Shown: piece after piece, positions 23,936 to 35,960 of the stretch
Position numbering within the stretch: position 1 is the stretch's first letter
Layout of the letters: each line of letters starts with the position of its first letter
Origin: Ochotona curzoniae
Lineage: Eukaryota > Chordata > Mammalia > Lagomorpha > Ochotonidae
Assembly (NCBI RefSeq): GCF_017591425.1
Contig: NW_024464918.1
Location: forward strand, 9,608,001-9,672,000
DNA length: 64,000 bases
Direction: 5' to 3'
The notes under the pieces: model-generated
Told to the model about the DNA's origin: nothing
Seen by the model: the letters and a program-made list of their open reading frames with translations, nothing else
The model's database searches: none
Made by a program: the position numbers and the translations under genes

Positions 23936-24489
23936 TACTTAAACTTTCAATTGCAGGGAATACTTACAATACAAATTTGAGAATGTTAAGATGTAAAGTT
24001 CATGAAATGTGGTCAAAGCTTTAGTCAGAGGAAAATTCACAGTGTTAATTATTTTAAGTGAACATTACTTAATTTTAGGAAGGAAAAGCATACACACACT
24101 AAAAGCTAAGCAAAGAAGGCAAGGACAGTACTGAAAATGACTGTGGTGACCATGGGAGATAAAACAACCAATTTTTAAATCTAATCAGAAGAGTCAAAAA
24201 TACATTTTTGTTTGTTTTTTTAAAGACTAAAATAACAACCAAATCAATAGTAACAAATTAGAGAAGTCTGAAGCTGATGGTTTAAAATTATAATAAACAT
24301 CTGTAAAATCGATTCAAAAATATTCAAATTAATATAGTAATCAGTAACATTATTAGAAAATCAGCAGAAGAGTCTACACTCTAGTGCAGGTAGCATCACT
24401 GAAAATACCAAATTCTAAATTTTTTTCTGCAACGAACTAATGCTTCAAGAGATAGCAATGTGACAGCTTCACATATTTTATTGACTTAC

Positions 24490-24800
24490 TTTTAAATGTT
24501 TATGTGTTTGTTTATTCATTTAATTGCAGAATCACTAAGAGTAGGACAGAAATTTCTTCCACCTATTGATTCACTCCCCAAAGGGTCAAGACAGTTGAAA
24601 CTGTGCCAGGTCCAAACCAAGAGGCTGGAACTCTATCAGACTTCCCCAAGCCCCTGGGGACCTGGACCCAAGCACTTGGGCCATTTTCTACTGCTTTTCC
24701 AGGTACGTCAGGAGGAAGCAGAGCAGACAGTACTAGAACAGGTTTATCAAAGGCAGCCAATAAATGCGGTGTGCCACAACACAGATTCCAGCTTTCAAGA
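24490..24800 (-). repeat. Old antisense CSINE
   Basis: Reversed landmarks are ATTGATTCACTCCCCAAAGG near 24565, a CAAGAGGCTGGAACTC segment, GGACCCAAGCACTTGGGCC at 24663-24681 and CTGCTTTTCCAGGTACG (reversed core). It ends with a decayed head near GTGTGCCACAAC. The overlapping frames (24496-24873 and others) are repeat-derived. Confidence 0.85.
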
Positions 24801-24937
24801 TTTTCAAGCTAGCAATATAATAATTTTTATTAAATTTATATACATGCAGCACAAAATTGAAAGTGAAAATTAGAGTTTGTTATCTCTCAATAATTTAGGT
24901 ACAAAACACTTAAATAATACCGTTTTAAATTAAATTG

Positions 24938-25275
24938 ATCACTGCTGGTGCTTTGGCATAGTAAGTTAAGTATCTGTCTGTGGTGCCAGCATCCCCCAAG
25001 GGCACTGGATTTTGTCTCCACTGCTTCACTTCTAACACAGTTCCCTACGAAAGGTCATGGAAAGTATGACCTGGCCCAAGTCCTGGGCTCCTGCACTCAC
25101 AAGGGAGAACTGGAAAATGCTCCTAGCCCTGGCTTAAGATTGACTCAGTTCTAGCCATTGTGGCCATTTGGGTAGAGAACCAGTAATAATAATAATAAAA
25201 AAAAAAGACTTTCTTGTTCCGTGTGTCTCTCCTTCTCTTTATATATACTTACATTTTAAATAAAAATAAAAAAAT
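24938..25275 (+). repeat. Old CSINE, sense
   Basis: Landmarks are CTGGTGCTTTGGCATAGTAA at the head, CCAGCATCCCCCAAGGGC, CCTGGCCCAAGTCCTGGGC at about 25070, GGGAGAACTGG and the CCATTGTGGCCATTTGGG 3' segment. An AATAATAATAATAA run inside the element and a final A-rich tail follow the CT-rich stretch. Confidence 0.85.
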
Positions 25276-25361
25276 ACAGAAGAAGAAATATAATCAAACA
25301 GATTCACCCTGGGATATTGAGGCTACAGCAATAGGTAAAGCCTTTTTAAAGACAAGTTATT

Positions 25362-25695
25362 GGGAGTGGCACAGTCGGCCTAGTGGCAAAAGTCCTCACC
25401 TTGAATGTGCCGGGATCCCATATGGGCACCAGTTCTAATCCCAGCAGCTCCACTTTCCATCTGGCTCCCTGCTCGTGGCCTGGGAAATCAGTAGAGGACA
25501 GCCCAACGCCTTATAAACCTGCTCCTGCATTTGGGAGACCTGGAGGAAGCTCCTGGCTCCTGGCTTTGGATCAGGGCAGCATCGGCCATTGTGGTCACTT
25601 GGAGAGTGAATCATCAGAAGGAAGATCTTCCTCTCTTTCTCTGCTCCTCTCTGTATATCTGATTTTCCAATAAAAAAAATAAATAAATCTTTAAA
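25362..25695 (+). repeat. CSINE, fairly young, full-length
   Basis: The head GGGAGTGGCACAGTCGGCC includes a box A-like GGCCTAGTGGCAAA at 25377-25390, and box B AGTTCTAATCC lies at 25431-25441. The core GGCCTGGGAAATCAG, the GAAGATCTTCCTCTC tract and an AATAAATAAATCTTT tail follow. Possible short flanking repeats (AAGTTATT/GAGTTATT) are imperfect. Confidence 0.95.
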
Positions 25696-26002
25696 AAATG
25701 AGTTATTAAAAAGTGTGGCACAGTGATGGTGAGGGGAGTGGAGAGGAAGAGTAATCTTCAATTCACCAATTTATTCCCTCAGTGACAGCAACATCTGGAA
25801 TCATAACACTTTCACATCAGGAACCAGAAAGTCCATGAGGGTGGGTTTCGTGCATGGCACGAGCCAGAGTAGTTAAGCCACTACTGCTTCCTAGGTTACA
25901 AATTAGCAGGAAGTTGGATCAGAAATACAAGTGGCACTGAATCGCAGGTGCTCCAATTCAAGAAGTGGTGGTTGCACTATAATGTTTTGTGAATGTATGT
26001 TA

Positions 26003-26285
26003 TTGGAGTTGGCATTATGGCATAGTAAGTAAAGCTACTGCCCACCACTCCAGTATTCCATAAGGACACCAGCTGATGTCCTGGATGCTCTACTTTTTGT
26101 CTAGCTCCATGATAATAACTTGGGAAAAGCAAAGTGGCCCAAGAAGATGGTCCCTGAAACCCATGTGGAAGACTTAGAAGAAGCTTCTGGCCATTTAACC
26201 TGACCCTGCCGTGGTCATTGTAGCTATCTAGGGAGTGAATCAGTTGATGGAAGATCTTTTTCTTTCCTGGTATAACTCTATCAAA
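26003..26285 (+). repeat. Old CSINE, sense
   Basis: It shows GGAGTTGGCATTATGGCATA at the head, ACACCAGCTGATGTCCTGG in place of box B, the core CTTGGGAAAAGCAAAGTGGC at about 26120, the CATGTGGAAGACTTAGAAGA segment and GGGAGTGAATCAGTTGATGG. The A-tail is eroded. It is the last of six copies in a 3.2-kb cluster. Confidence 0.88.
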
Positions 26286-28261
26286 CAAATCATCAAGTAC
26301 CCTCCAGAAAAGTCTAAAAAACAGATAATCCATATCCTAACTGCGTTAGATACTTAAGTATTTGAATTATATATATACATATATGTATATATATGATACA
26401 TAAATGGATACATGATTTTTAAAATAAAAAAAAACTATTTGCTTAGGAATGGGAAGATCATTTCTTTGAAAATAACAGAATTGCATTCATTCTTGTTATC
26501 ATTCCTAATTTATCCTAAATCTGTCACAAATCAGTATCTAATATTAAAAAGTGATAAACTGCATAGCATTAATTACATTTGCCCAGATAGAATCAGTGTC
26601 TTTTTTATTACCATGGAAAAGATTTTACCAAAAGGGTCCAAACTGGTAAGCACTGGGCTTCCCCGTAGGAGAATGAGGTGGCTATGCGTGAATCTTTTTT
26701 CTTGATTCTAAGAGTGTTTCAAAGGAACTATCATTGCTCAGATCCATTTAACTTTGCAGAAAAACTGAGTAGAAAATACAAAGTGCATCTGTCCACACCC
26801 AAACTCCTCGCCATCAAGGCACCCAACTGCAGTGGCAGCTTTTCCACGGTCTGTGTGCACACCATCATAAACCATTACATCTCAAGTTCTTTTTACATTG
26901 GGTCCTCTTCACGTCGTACTTTCTGAGCTTTGACAAATGTGCATCTAAGACCACTGACTCACATAATTCACTGTGCTTCCTTCATTTCTCTTTCTCATCT
27001 GCAGCATCCTAAGGAGTCTTTTGTTCTAAAAATGTATCTTCCCCTACTAGCTCACTGTTAAAAATCTTTCCACTACCGGAGAGAGAATGTTACAGGTGGG
27101 CGAGAGAATGTTACAGGTATTAAAGTTGACTATTTCATAAAACAGGCAAGAGATTCAGTGAAAGGGGCATATTTTCTCATAAGTCCCCAGACATTAAATC
27201 TATAGATTAAGTTCTAGCGGAGTAAAGCTCTATATAAGGTGGGTTTTTTTGTTCGTTTTGTTTTTAAATATGCAATATAATTTAGCAAGCTCACATTCTT
27301 CCATAGGATACCTCACCTGATACAGGATAAACAGTAATTTTATGGGTATAAACAAGAAAATACAATACAAATAAGTGTATATTGGATATATGCAGCATGG
27401 ATCTGAAATATAAAACATCCGAGCCATCTTCTCAATGCACAATCTTTATCAAAGAAAATCACAGAATGTCTGTCTCTGGGACATGGGAAATAGGAGCCAC
27501 TTCTATCAGATCTCTGCATACCAATCTCTCTAATTTTTACTCATCCACCTATAAATCCATGTGCATTTCTGCCAGATTCTCAGCTCAGCTGCTCCTTTGA
27601 TCTCCCATCTGTTCATTTCTTTCTCTCTGATTGAAGAAACAAGAATTATTTGTGGCTATGTATTCCACTGAGAAGCCACAAGACAAAAGAGTGATGTGCA
27701 TGAATAAAAAGATTTCAACCTAAACTGCTTTTTCCTGAAAATACTTGAAATCACATTGATTTGATTTTTTGTTAAGAACAGAACGACCAGATGCCATATT
27801 TAAGAGACTGTCCATCTCATTTTGAATTATTCTGCAATGCAGTGCAAAAACTTCAAAGCACCTTGAAAAAAACAGCATGGTTTGACAGATAAAATTGGTT
27901 TTTAATACTCTTCAACAGCTTTCCTTAGACTTGGAATAAAATCTGTTCTTTCATCAAGACCTAAGCATTCTGTGTGATCCTTCTTTCATTTGGATAAATT
28001 GGTTTTATGATTTTCCAAATTTCCTGATTTGTTTCCTTTTTGAAGGCATCTCAGCATTTTCATCTCAAGACGCATCCACAGGTAATATTTGCATGAAATG
28101 TGTTTTTTTTTCTGTTGTCAAAACTGAATCCTCTTCCCTCAGGTCTCAGGCTGGGTTTCATCATCATTCTTCTATTTTTATTTAAAAACTACATAAAAAT
28201 AATGCATATATGATTATGATCAAGGATGTGAACTGTGTATTACAATAATTGTATTAACACC
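26286..28261. other. Unique non-coding DNA with microsatellite and a 17-bp duplication
   Basis: It holds an (AT)n/(ATATGT)n tract at 26368-26396 and a tandem duplication at 27081-27118. The part 26740-26940 is somewhat GC-richer and could be a very old L1/HAL1-type remnant, which I cannot confirm. Confidence 0.45.
27081..27118 (+). repeat. Tandem duplication of a 17-mer
   Basis: GAGAGAATGTTACAGGT occurs at 27081-27097 and again at 27102-27118, separated by GGGC. It is a local duplication in otherwise unique sequence. Confidence 0.9.
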
Positions 28262-28410
28262 ACTTCTGCCATCAGTCACTGTGATGATAAGAGCAGCAAG
28301 CCTTTCCATGCCCTATTTTCATAATCTGTAAAATGGATATAATAGTAATATTTCATGAAGTTGTTGCACAGTTTTAGATAAAGAAACATGTAGTGAAGTT
28401 TATTATTATT
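28262..28410 (+). repeat. MIR (ancient mammalian SINE) fragment
   Basis: The core is clear: CATAATCTGTAAAATGGATA and TAATAGTAATATTTCATGAA near 28320-28360, followed by GTTGTTGCACAG and a decayed 3' part ending in TTATTATTATT. This is the usual MIR order. It is far older than the CSINEs. Confidence 0.75.
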
Positions 28411-30619
28411 AGGATCTCAGCATCTTAATTATTCCTTCCAAATTTCAGAAGAGAATGAATTTCTTCTTCAGTGAATTTCTGTCTATCTGACATGTATTTT
28501 AAGGCTTCTGAGAACAAGAATTGCATGAATTCTGTCTCTTCCTTGTCTTCTTAAATCTTAGAGCATGAATAAGGTAAAGTAACTGTTTGTGAATTGAGTA
28601 AATGGATCATTGGTTTGTGAGTAAAGTAATAGGATATCTTTTCCAGAAATGGTATGAGTCAGAAGAAGTTTTGTCTTTTTGCCATGAGCAAACTTAGTAG
28701 ATTTTAGAACTAACCACATTCTATTTAGTTCCATTTCTTCAGTATGCAACTAGCTTTTTTTTTTCAGCATGGAGAAAACTGAGCCATCTATGTTCCTGTT
28801 TTACCCTCTTCAGGAAAAAGTAAAAATCACAGGTGAAGGATTCTCACGCAAAATGGCATTTCATAGTGATAGCACTAAAGGAAAGTATAGACTACCTTCA
28901 CATGATGTTGTTAGTCCACAAATGTTTTAGCACACGAAATCAGCTGGACCAAAGAGCTATGTGACAAAGTTTAAGCTGCCATTTGCTGGTTTCTTTCTTG
29001 CCTCTTTTGCCAAAATCCAATGAAACATAAAATATTGGAATGCTGCAAACTATTTTGAATGAAAGTAGAAATGGAAGAAAACTCCCCTTTCTGTCCGTTT
29101 CCTATAAACTGTGTTTACTCCATGTCTTACACACAGAAACTTTTTCAAGCTGGAAAAAGAAAATCAACTGCTTCTGCACTAGCTTTGTAACTGCAGCCCC
29201 TGCAGGGTACAAAGCTGGTATCTGCCCTTGTAAAAGCACAGAAATAAGCTGTTACTTTCCCACTCTTGACTGAGTTTTCAGGTTCCACAATTTAAAAGAG
29301 AAACTTCAGAGAGAAGCACTTGAATTGATAGCTATGCTCAGAAAACAGGAAAGAACTGATCATCGTAATTAAAATCAGAACAATGGGAAGCAACAGTAGT
29401 TTCCAGCCTTCAAACTATGTCCAAGTATTTCAGTTGTGGTTAGTCAACCAAGCAACAAAGTAGAAGCAAAGAGCTGGAAATTTGGGGAATTTACTATAAA
29501 GCAAAATAACAAGAACAAGCAAAACCAAACAAAATCCAGAAAAATACAGAGCAATTGAAATGAATCTTAAATAAATTCTTTGAGCCCAGATATGCACTAA
29601 AAATTAAAGAAGTGAAGCCTCACCCTAGAAATAGGTGAATTTTTCATGCCTAGGTATAGCCACAAAGGAGCAGACAAGAAATCTGCTAGGGACAGAGCAA
29701 GGCTACCAGACAAACCAACCACAAATGCCCTCCAACATGTAATTCTACTATGCTCATAAACCAGCTGCAATTTCTAAGAAACCCTAAGTGATTCGCGGTT
29801 TATATTTACAAAATAAATCTTTTTTTTTTACAGTGGTGTTTCTTCTCTACTGAAACTTGGGTACTGTGCTTAACATATCAATAGAATGTGAGGTACAATA
29901 TCCAACTCTGATAGAAAACATTGTGAATCACAGTCCTTTCCCAGAATTGATGCAGTGACTATGTAAAATACAAGGATGTTCCATTTTCCAGAAAACCCAA
30001 ATTCACCCTGTTTCCTTTCATTCTCTCTCTCCTCTCTTAGAAAAGATCAAAAAGATCACCAACAGAAATAACTAGAAAGTTCTTTTGCTACAAAAAAATC
30101 TGAAGTCCATGCACAGATTTTCATAACATATACTTTAATGAACTTTCTGCATTACCTTCAACTATGTTTGTGTATGTAAGTAAAAATATATGTAAGTCTT
30201 TCAATAGACTTTCCAGAGAAGCTCTTAAAACAAACTGCCTCTGCACGAATTTATAATTCTAACATTCTCTTTCACAGGCTCCAGAATATGGCTGAATGGG
30301 TTGAAAATATGCTAACCAGTTTATAATCATGAGGCAATACTGAGCACAAAAAGCAATGGAATGGCAAAAAAAGAAGTCTGTTACTCAAGGTTACCTAGTT
30401 AGAGGTTTCAAATTTTGTTAAAAAGTCATAATCCCTAAGCTTATTCAACACACTAATATTTTTAGGTTTTTATAATAACCATAAACATTTATTCCCAATT
30501 GGATATTTCTCCTACTAGGATCCAGAGCTAGTTTGGTGAATTATTGCTTTAGAGATATGAAAACTGTGCTGGTGCACATCTTGTTCCAAGACTAGTTCAG
30601 CCTTAAGACCCATAATCCA
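28411..30619. other. Unique AT-rich non-coding DNA
   Basis: No repeat or exon is recognisable. A poly(T) run at about 29820-29830 follows AAATAAATC and is not attached to a recognisable element. Open frames are short and without context. Confidence 0.5.
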
Positions 30620-30918
30620 ATCATCAGGAGTGCTGGCATCTCATGTGGCGGCTGATTCAAGTCCTGACAGCTCTGCTTTTGACACAGCCCCCTGCTCGTG
30701 TGCCTAGGAAGTAATTTGTGATGTCCCAGGTGTTTGGGCGCTAGCACTGACCCAAGAGGCCAGGAAGACACGCTATGCTCTTGGCTTCAGGCTTCAGGCT
30801 TCAGCCGAGCACTGCTCTGGTCCCTGTAGCCATCTCAGGCACAAACCTATGCATGGAAGGCCTCTCTGTGTCTGTTTCTCTCTTGCTCTCTAACATTACC
30901 GTCTAAATAAATAAATTC
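30620..30918 (+). repeat. Old CSINE with GGCTTCA triplication
   Basis: Landmarks are AGTGCTGGCATCTCATGTGG, a TGATTCAAGTCC box B at about 30652, the CCCCCTGCTCGTGTGCCTAGG core and a CTCTCTTGCTCTCTAAC tract. The tail is CTAAATAAATAAATTCC. At 30783-30804 a GGCTTCA heptamer is repeated three times, an expansion of the element's own 'TGGCTTC' motif. Confidence 0.85.
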
Positions 30919-31834
30919 CAGAGCAAAAAGAAAGAAATCGCTACTTTTCCAGCCTTAATGGAAAAGTTGGTAATTACAGTTTCATTGAAAAATTCTAAGC
31001 AGCTAGTAGAATACTCATAACAATATTTGTTAGCTTTATAATCATCATAAAATGCTACTATACATTAAAAATCTGAAGAGACATGGTATCTGATTACACA
31101 TTTAGAACAAAATCTTGGTTCTCTGAATTACGCCTTAACACATGAGGTGCACTTGTACATAAATCTGGTTTGCACTCCCACACACTTATCCACATAGATA
31201 AATGCATACACATCTGGATATTTTTTATATTAATGTAAATTTCACAGCTTATCACAACTCCACTTGCTTTAGTAGACTTCTGTGAACCTGAAGACTTTGA
31301 AAATTAAATAAATCTATTAATCTGTCACAGCAAGTTCAGTTTCTAAATAAATGACAGGCTTGATTAGTAAGTATGCCCTTTATCAGTAAGGTTCTTATTT
31401 GTCTACGGTTTCACAGCAAGCCAATTCTGATGAATAGTGCAATTAACCTTTGCGTTATTAAAACAATTAATTGCAAAAATTAAAGACATGACAGGGACAA
31501 AATATTAATGCATAAATTATTAGGTTTAGAAATTATAATTATTAATCCATGTATAGTAATTGTAGCAAAAACAATGAACAAATTACATGCTAAAATCTGT
31601 GATTTTTTTTCTGCCTTTCAATTATTTTACAGACAAAGAGGTAAGTATTCTATCTTCTTCTGCTTTTGGCATGAACTCTAAAAGAAAGCTGGTGTTAAAA
31701 TACAAGATACAAAATACAGAATTGAAACATACTCTTAAACACAAAGATCCATATACACTAATGGCTCTGCTTTTCAAAAACAAACATCTTTTGAGAATCC
31801 AGTATTGCACTGCAATTGATTAAGCTAACCTCCC
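30919..31834. other. Unique non-coding DNA with a CNE-like block
   Basis: The block 31330-31580 is free of repeats and rich in TAATTA-type words (such as AACAATTAATTGC and ATTAATGCATAAATTATT), a texture typical of conserved non-coding elements near developmental genes. That is suggestive only. Confidence 0.35.
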
Positions 31835-32118
31835 ACAATGTCGGCTTGATGTTCTGATGGTTCCAGTCCCAGTTGCTCAATTCCTGCTAATGTGCTTTTG
31901 GAAAGCAGTAGAGAATGACTCCACTAGTTGGGTGCTTACTGTCCTTGTGGGAGACTTGGATCAATCTCCATTTTCTTGCATTCAGTCTGGCCCAGAAGTG
32001 TTCATTGGTGCATCCTGGGCAGATCGCTCTCTCACTCTAGCTGTCTCTTTCTCTCTCTCCTCTCTCACTAATTTTCTCTTCCTCTTTCTCTCACCCTGCC
32101 TTTCAGAAAATTAATCTT
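31835..32118 (+). repeat. Old CSINE, sense
   Basis: A box B-like TGGTTCCAGTCCC at about 31857 is followed by AGTTGCTCAATTCCTGCTAA, the core TTTTGGAAAGCAGTAGAG, GTGGGAGACTTGGATC and a long CT-rich tract at 32025-32098, ending CTTTCAGAAAATTAATC. The 85-codon frame at 31857-32114 lies wholly in the SINE. Confidence 0.85.
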
Positions 32119-32189
32119 CATAAAACTTATGTGAATATATACAAGTGATGAAATGTTTATGTGTAACGAAGTCTTTGTTAATCACTTAG

Positions 32190-32400
32190 CCGGAAGAGCC
32201 ACACAGAGATGGATGGAAATGCAGTTCAGAGATTCTCCTAAATGGATGATGTTGGGTGAATCTAGACTAGGCTGAAGTCAGAAACCTGAACACCATCCTG
32301 GTCTCCCATGTGGCACAAAGTGGCCCAACACATGAGCTAAGATTTTCCACTTTCCAGTGCATAAGAGCCATGGAATTGGAACAAACGTATAAAAGTCAAG
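32190..32400 (-). repeat. Decayed antisense CSINE
   Basis: A reversed AGGCTGAAGTCAGAAACC segment, CCTGGTCTCCCATGTGG and 'AAAGTGGCCCAACACATGAG' are in CSINE order. The core is lost and the boundaries are unclear. Confidence 0.5.
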
Positions 32401-33861
32401 ACTTAAAGGAGACATAATGGAATGTTGGTACTGCAGGGAGCAGCTTAGCCCACTTCACTGCTCTGACACGCTGACCGTCTTTAAAGGTACTTTTAATTGA
32501 TTTTACAAGCATGTCAATTTTACTCACTATATACTTTTCCCTGCTGACAGCAGAACCAGAGGTGTCACTAACAACATCATTTAAATAGCAAAGATCATCA
32601 TGTTTCTACCCATCCTGGGCTACCCAACAAAATTGCTGCGCTTTCTGCATAATTTATGATTCTTTTACACATAAAAAGAATATCAGTCCAAACCAAATTT
32701 TAACTCTTCCTAGGTAGCAAAGTCATGATAGTATTCATCACATGAAATTTAATGAGATTTATTTTCATTTAATGAAGATTTTTCTAACCCAGAGGTAAAC
32801 TCTGAGACCTTAATGAAGATTACCAATAGCAAACTATATTCTAGCCACCTTATAATTAAGCCTTAAAAAAAAGTGCTATTTGTTGTGATACTATTTGAAC
32901 ATTCTGTAAGCCTGTCTGGTCACATTTTGATGCTACTGAAAACAATAAGGCAATTCTGTAATAATGGCTCTTGATTTGCTTTGTGAAATGAAAATGGGAT
33001 GAAAAGGTGTTTTGATACATGGCTGGAAACAAAACACTGTAAAATAAATTACTTTTAATACACAAAGAAGCTTAAGCAATGCTGAGATTAATGGATGGAG
33101 AGACCAACTGAAGGCCAAATGGATCAATAAAGATGGGTATCCAACAGAATACAGAAAAATGGCCAGCCTGTTCAAACTCCTCCGAGAACACAGGGAAGGA
33201 AGCTGGAAAATTCCATAATTAATAACAAGAAGGTAAAAATAATAGTCGAAGTGATAGTATTGAAACCAGAATGCCAAAAGTATTTCTAACAACAAAGATT
33301 TTGTAGGAGGCTGTAGCTCACTGTTGCTGAAGGCACTGAAGCTGACAGTTGGGATGATGTTGAACCTTGTCAAAGAAAACGAAAATGCTGCAAAATCAAG
33401 TGTTGTAGATAATATGGGTTGGTAAGATACCTTGGCTAATATCTTTAATAAGAAAACTCTAAAACTAAATTCACTATTCTGGTTAAAATTAAATATGTGG
33501 AAAAGAAAAAAACAGAAGTTAAAACCAGGATGAAACATTTCAATAAGCAGGTTTAATAAATGACATACTGATTAAGACCAGTTGTAGTTGCATACCCGCA
33601 GAGAGAACACTTTGGAGAATTGAAATGAGGGCATTGTGCAAGTATTTAGTGCTGTAGATGAGCATCAAAACAACATTAATGAAAGGGTTGATGAAGCTGA
33701 GACTGTATGAGAAACTGTGCCAAGTTTCTATCACCTGTTTCTATGGGTGGAGTACAGCAAGACCAGTTCCACCAGGAAGATTCCCAAAACTAAGTAGACT
33801 GAGGAAACAGGAAGAGGTGCTGAGGGAAGATCTTAGGGGATGATTTCATGAAAGCAGCATT
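32401..33861. other. Non-coding DNA with a decayed coding-like patch
   Basis: The plus-strand frame 33081-33218 reads 45 residues to a TAA and is rich in Trp, Lys and Arg (GWRDQLKAKW, DGYPTEYRKM and LLREHREGSW within it), quite unlike the AT-rich noise around. Flanking frames are interrupted. An old processed pseudogene is possible but the parent is not recognised. The 201-codon minus-strand frame (33538-32933) is Phe/Leu-rich antisense of the same region and is not called. Confidence 0.35.
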
Positions 33862-34188
33862 TTTAAAGATGTATTTATTTTTATCAGAAATGCAGATTTA
33901 CAGAGAGAAGGAGAGACAGAGAGAAAGATTTTCTGTCTGCTGGTTCACTCCTTAAGTTGCCACCAACAGCTGGAGCTAAGCAGATCCAAATCCATGAGCC
34001 AGAAGCCTCTTGCAGGTCTCCCACCTGGGTGCAGGATCCCAAGGCTTTTGGCCATCCTCCACTGCTTTCCCAGGCCACAAGCAGGGAGCTGAAAGGGACA
34101 TGCGGCAGCTGGGACACGAAGCGGCCCCATATGTGATCCCTGCACATACAAGATGAGAACTTTCATCACGAGGCTATCGTATCAGGCC
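33862..34188 (-). repeat. CSINE, antisense, fairly young
   Basis: Reversed tail AAAGATGTATTTATTTTTAT, AGAGAGAAGGAGAGACAGAG, TCTGCTGGTTCACTCC, the core CTGCTTTCCCAGGCCAC at about 34062-34078, CCCATATGTGATCCC at about 34125 and the head ending GTATCAGGCC. It is full-length. The overlapping minus-strand frames are SINE-derived. Confidence 0.95.
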
Positions 34189-35599
34189 AAAAAGCAAAAG
34201 TTCTGAAAGACTGGGACAGGAAAGGTGGTGGGCACAGTACCATCTGCAAGGCACTCTAATGTGTAGAGCAAGAGTAAATAGAGTTTCCAATCAATTTGCT
34301 TTTCCTTCAAAGATATTTCCTACTGAGAGATGGTGATTGACAGACATCATTTGTAGGAAAGTCAAATACTCTTACCAGTTTTGGTGCTGCCTAATTATAC
34401 GTAAGCTTTGGTAAAACCATATGTTCAACCCATTGGTATGTTTTTTTAATCACTTTGGGCATTATTTCTCAAAGCATTTGCAACAAGAAAGAGCTCTGCC
34501 TGACTAGCAAGATGCATATTGTGCCAGTTCTGTCACATGTTTGTACATGTGCTGTGTAGTTTTAGTGTCGAGTTTCTAGACATGTCATACCAATTCATAA
34601 GTAAACTCTGTTAAGTTATTATTTCTCTGCCTTCCCTCTTGGAAAGTAAGTACCTGTAGCTTTGGGGAATTGCTGGTGTTTCTGCCCATTTCAGTGAGTT
34701 AAAAAAATGCAGTAGATGATATTTTTTAAAGGGTAATGTGAACTGTATATTGCATGTTTTATTATATTTAGAATGGTCTCACCACATGGAATTATTTGAT
34801 GCAAATATTCATTGAATTAGATCAGTGTTTTGTGTTAGTGTATGGTATGACATCAGCAGATGTGTTGGTTGAAAAGATTATTTGACCTTGAAAACATTTA
34901 CAACTTTTCCTCTTTAATTATTTCTGTGGTAGAATATCTGTACAATATATACAGCATTCATCAAGGCAATCAAGAATATTCAAATTATAAAAGAGAATAT
35001 TAAAAAGTCACCATGGGTTACATATGCAAATGACAATATTTTGTTTCAAGTAGATATTATTAATTTACTTATGATGTCCTTTTTAGATGTGTGATCAAAA
35101 GCAGTTGTTATTCATGCCTTTAATTCAGGTGAAATTTTGGTGAAGGGGCAAATGGGAACAGGTGGAATGTGTGATTCCTGGGGCTTTTTGTTCAATGAAG
35201 TAGCTCCAACACAGGAAAACTTTGATCTATCTGACTTGGTGAAATTCTATGATGAAGCGATATTATTTCTTTTTAAGTGACTGAAATTAATGCTATGCGC
35301 TTAAACAAATGCAGACTTTAAAAATAAATTCTAACAAAATTATTTTTAAACAAAAGGAAGTTCACAATTCTAGTCATAAAAAAATAAGAATTAACAAATA
35401 CCACTGTTCATCCATGTACGGAATACAATGAAACCTATACTTTCATGAGTCTCTCGTAAGTAAGCTCTTATTTCATTATTTTTCAGAAAACAATATCTGT
35501 CACAGTAAAATCAACTTTGGCCTGCCTCTTACTTTTACTGGAGCCTTCAAAAAAAATTGTAAAGCAAAGTTTGCAGACTGTATTGGTGGTTACCTCTCC
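34189..35599. other. Unique AT-rich non-coding DNA
   Basis: No recognisable repeat or exon. Confidence 0.5.
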
Positions 35600-35960
35600 C
35601 TCCCAACACATAATATTGGTTAGAGTTGTCTACAGAAACAGAACACAGAAGAACACGTGCAGAGAGCAAGGGAGAAGACAGAAACACTTATTGACAGAAA
35701 GCTGCACAGGTGAAGCTAGGTGAGTGTAAGATGTGACAAAGTTTGAGAGAGACTGTTGGCTGCCTGCATGCCTACCTCCAGGCAGATGGGCAGTACCCTG
35801 TTACTCTCACTGGCTGAGAAGCTGAGGCCCCTTCTCACGATGGACGGTAATTTACTTCGCTCACAATATAAATATTAGAGTCATATTTAATGTCAAAATT
35901 CATCTCATCTAAAAATAACCTACAGAGAAAATATCTATAAGAAGGTTTACTGAACTCTTT
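35600..35960 (+). repeat. Ancient eutherian interspersed repeat, family uncertain
   Basis: It begins TTGGTTAGAGTTGTCTACAG with AAACAGAACACAGAAG. It ends with the GATGGACGGTAATTTACTTC region and 'AATGTCAAAATTCATCTCATC', followed by 'AACCTACAGAGAAAAT'. These words and their order match a widespread old mammalian repeat (L1-3'-end- or MER-like). Exact family cannot be assigned by eye. Confidence 0.45.

Noticed and set aside
32933..33538. Longest open frame, 201 codons on the minus strand
   Set aside because: Phe/Leu/Ser-rich composition, no recognisable domain, antisense to a more protein-like plus-strand patch, and no promoter, splice or poly(A) context. It is best explained as chance in a stop-poor antisense strand.
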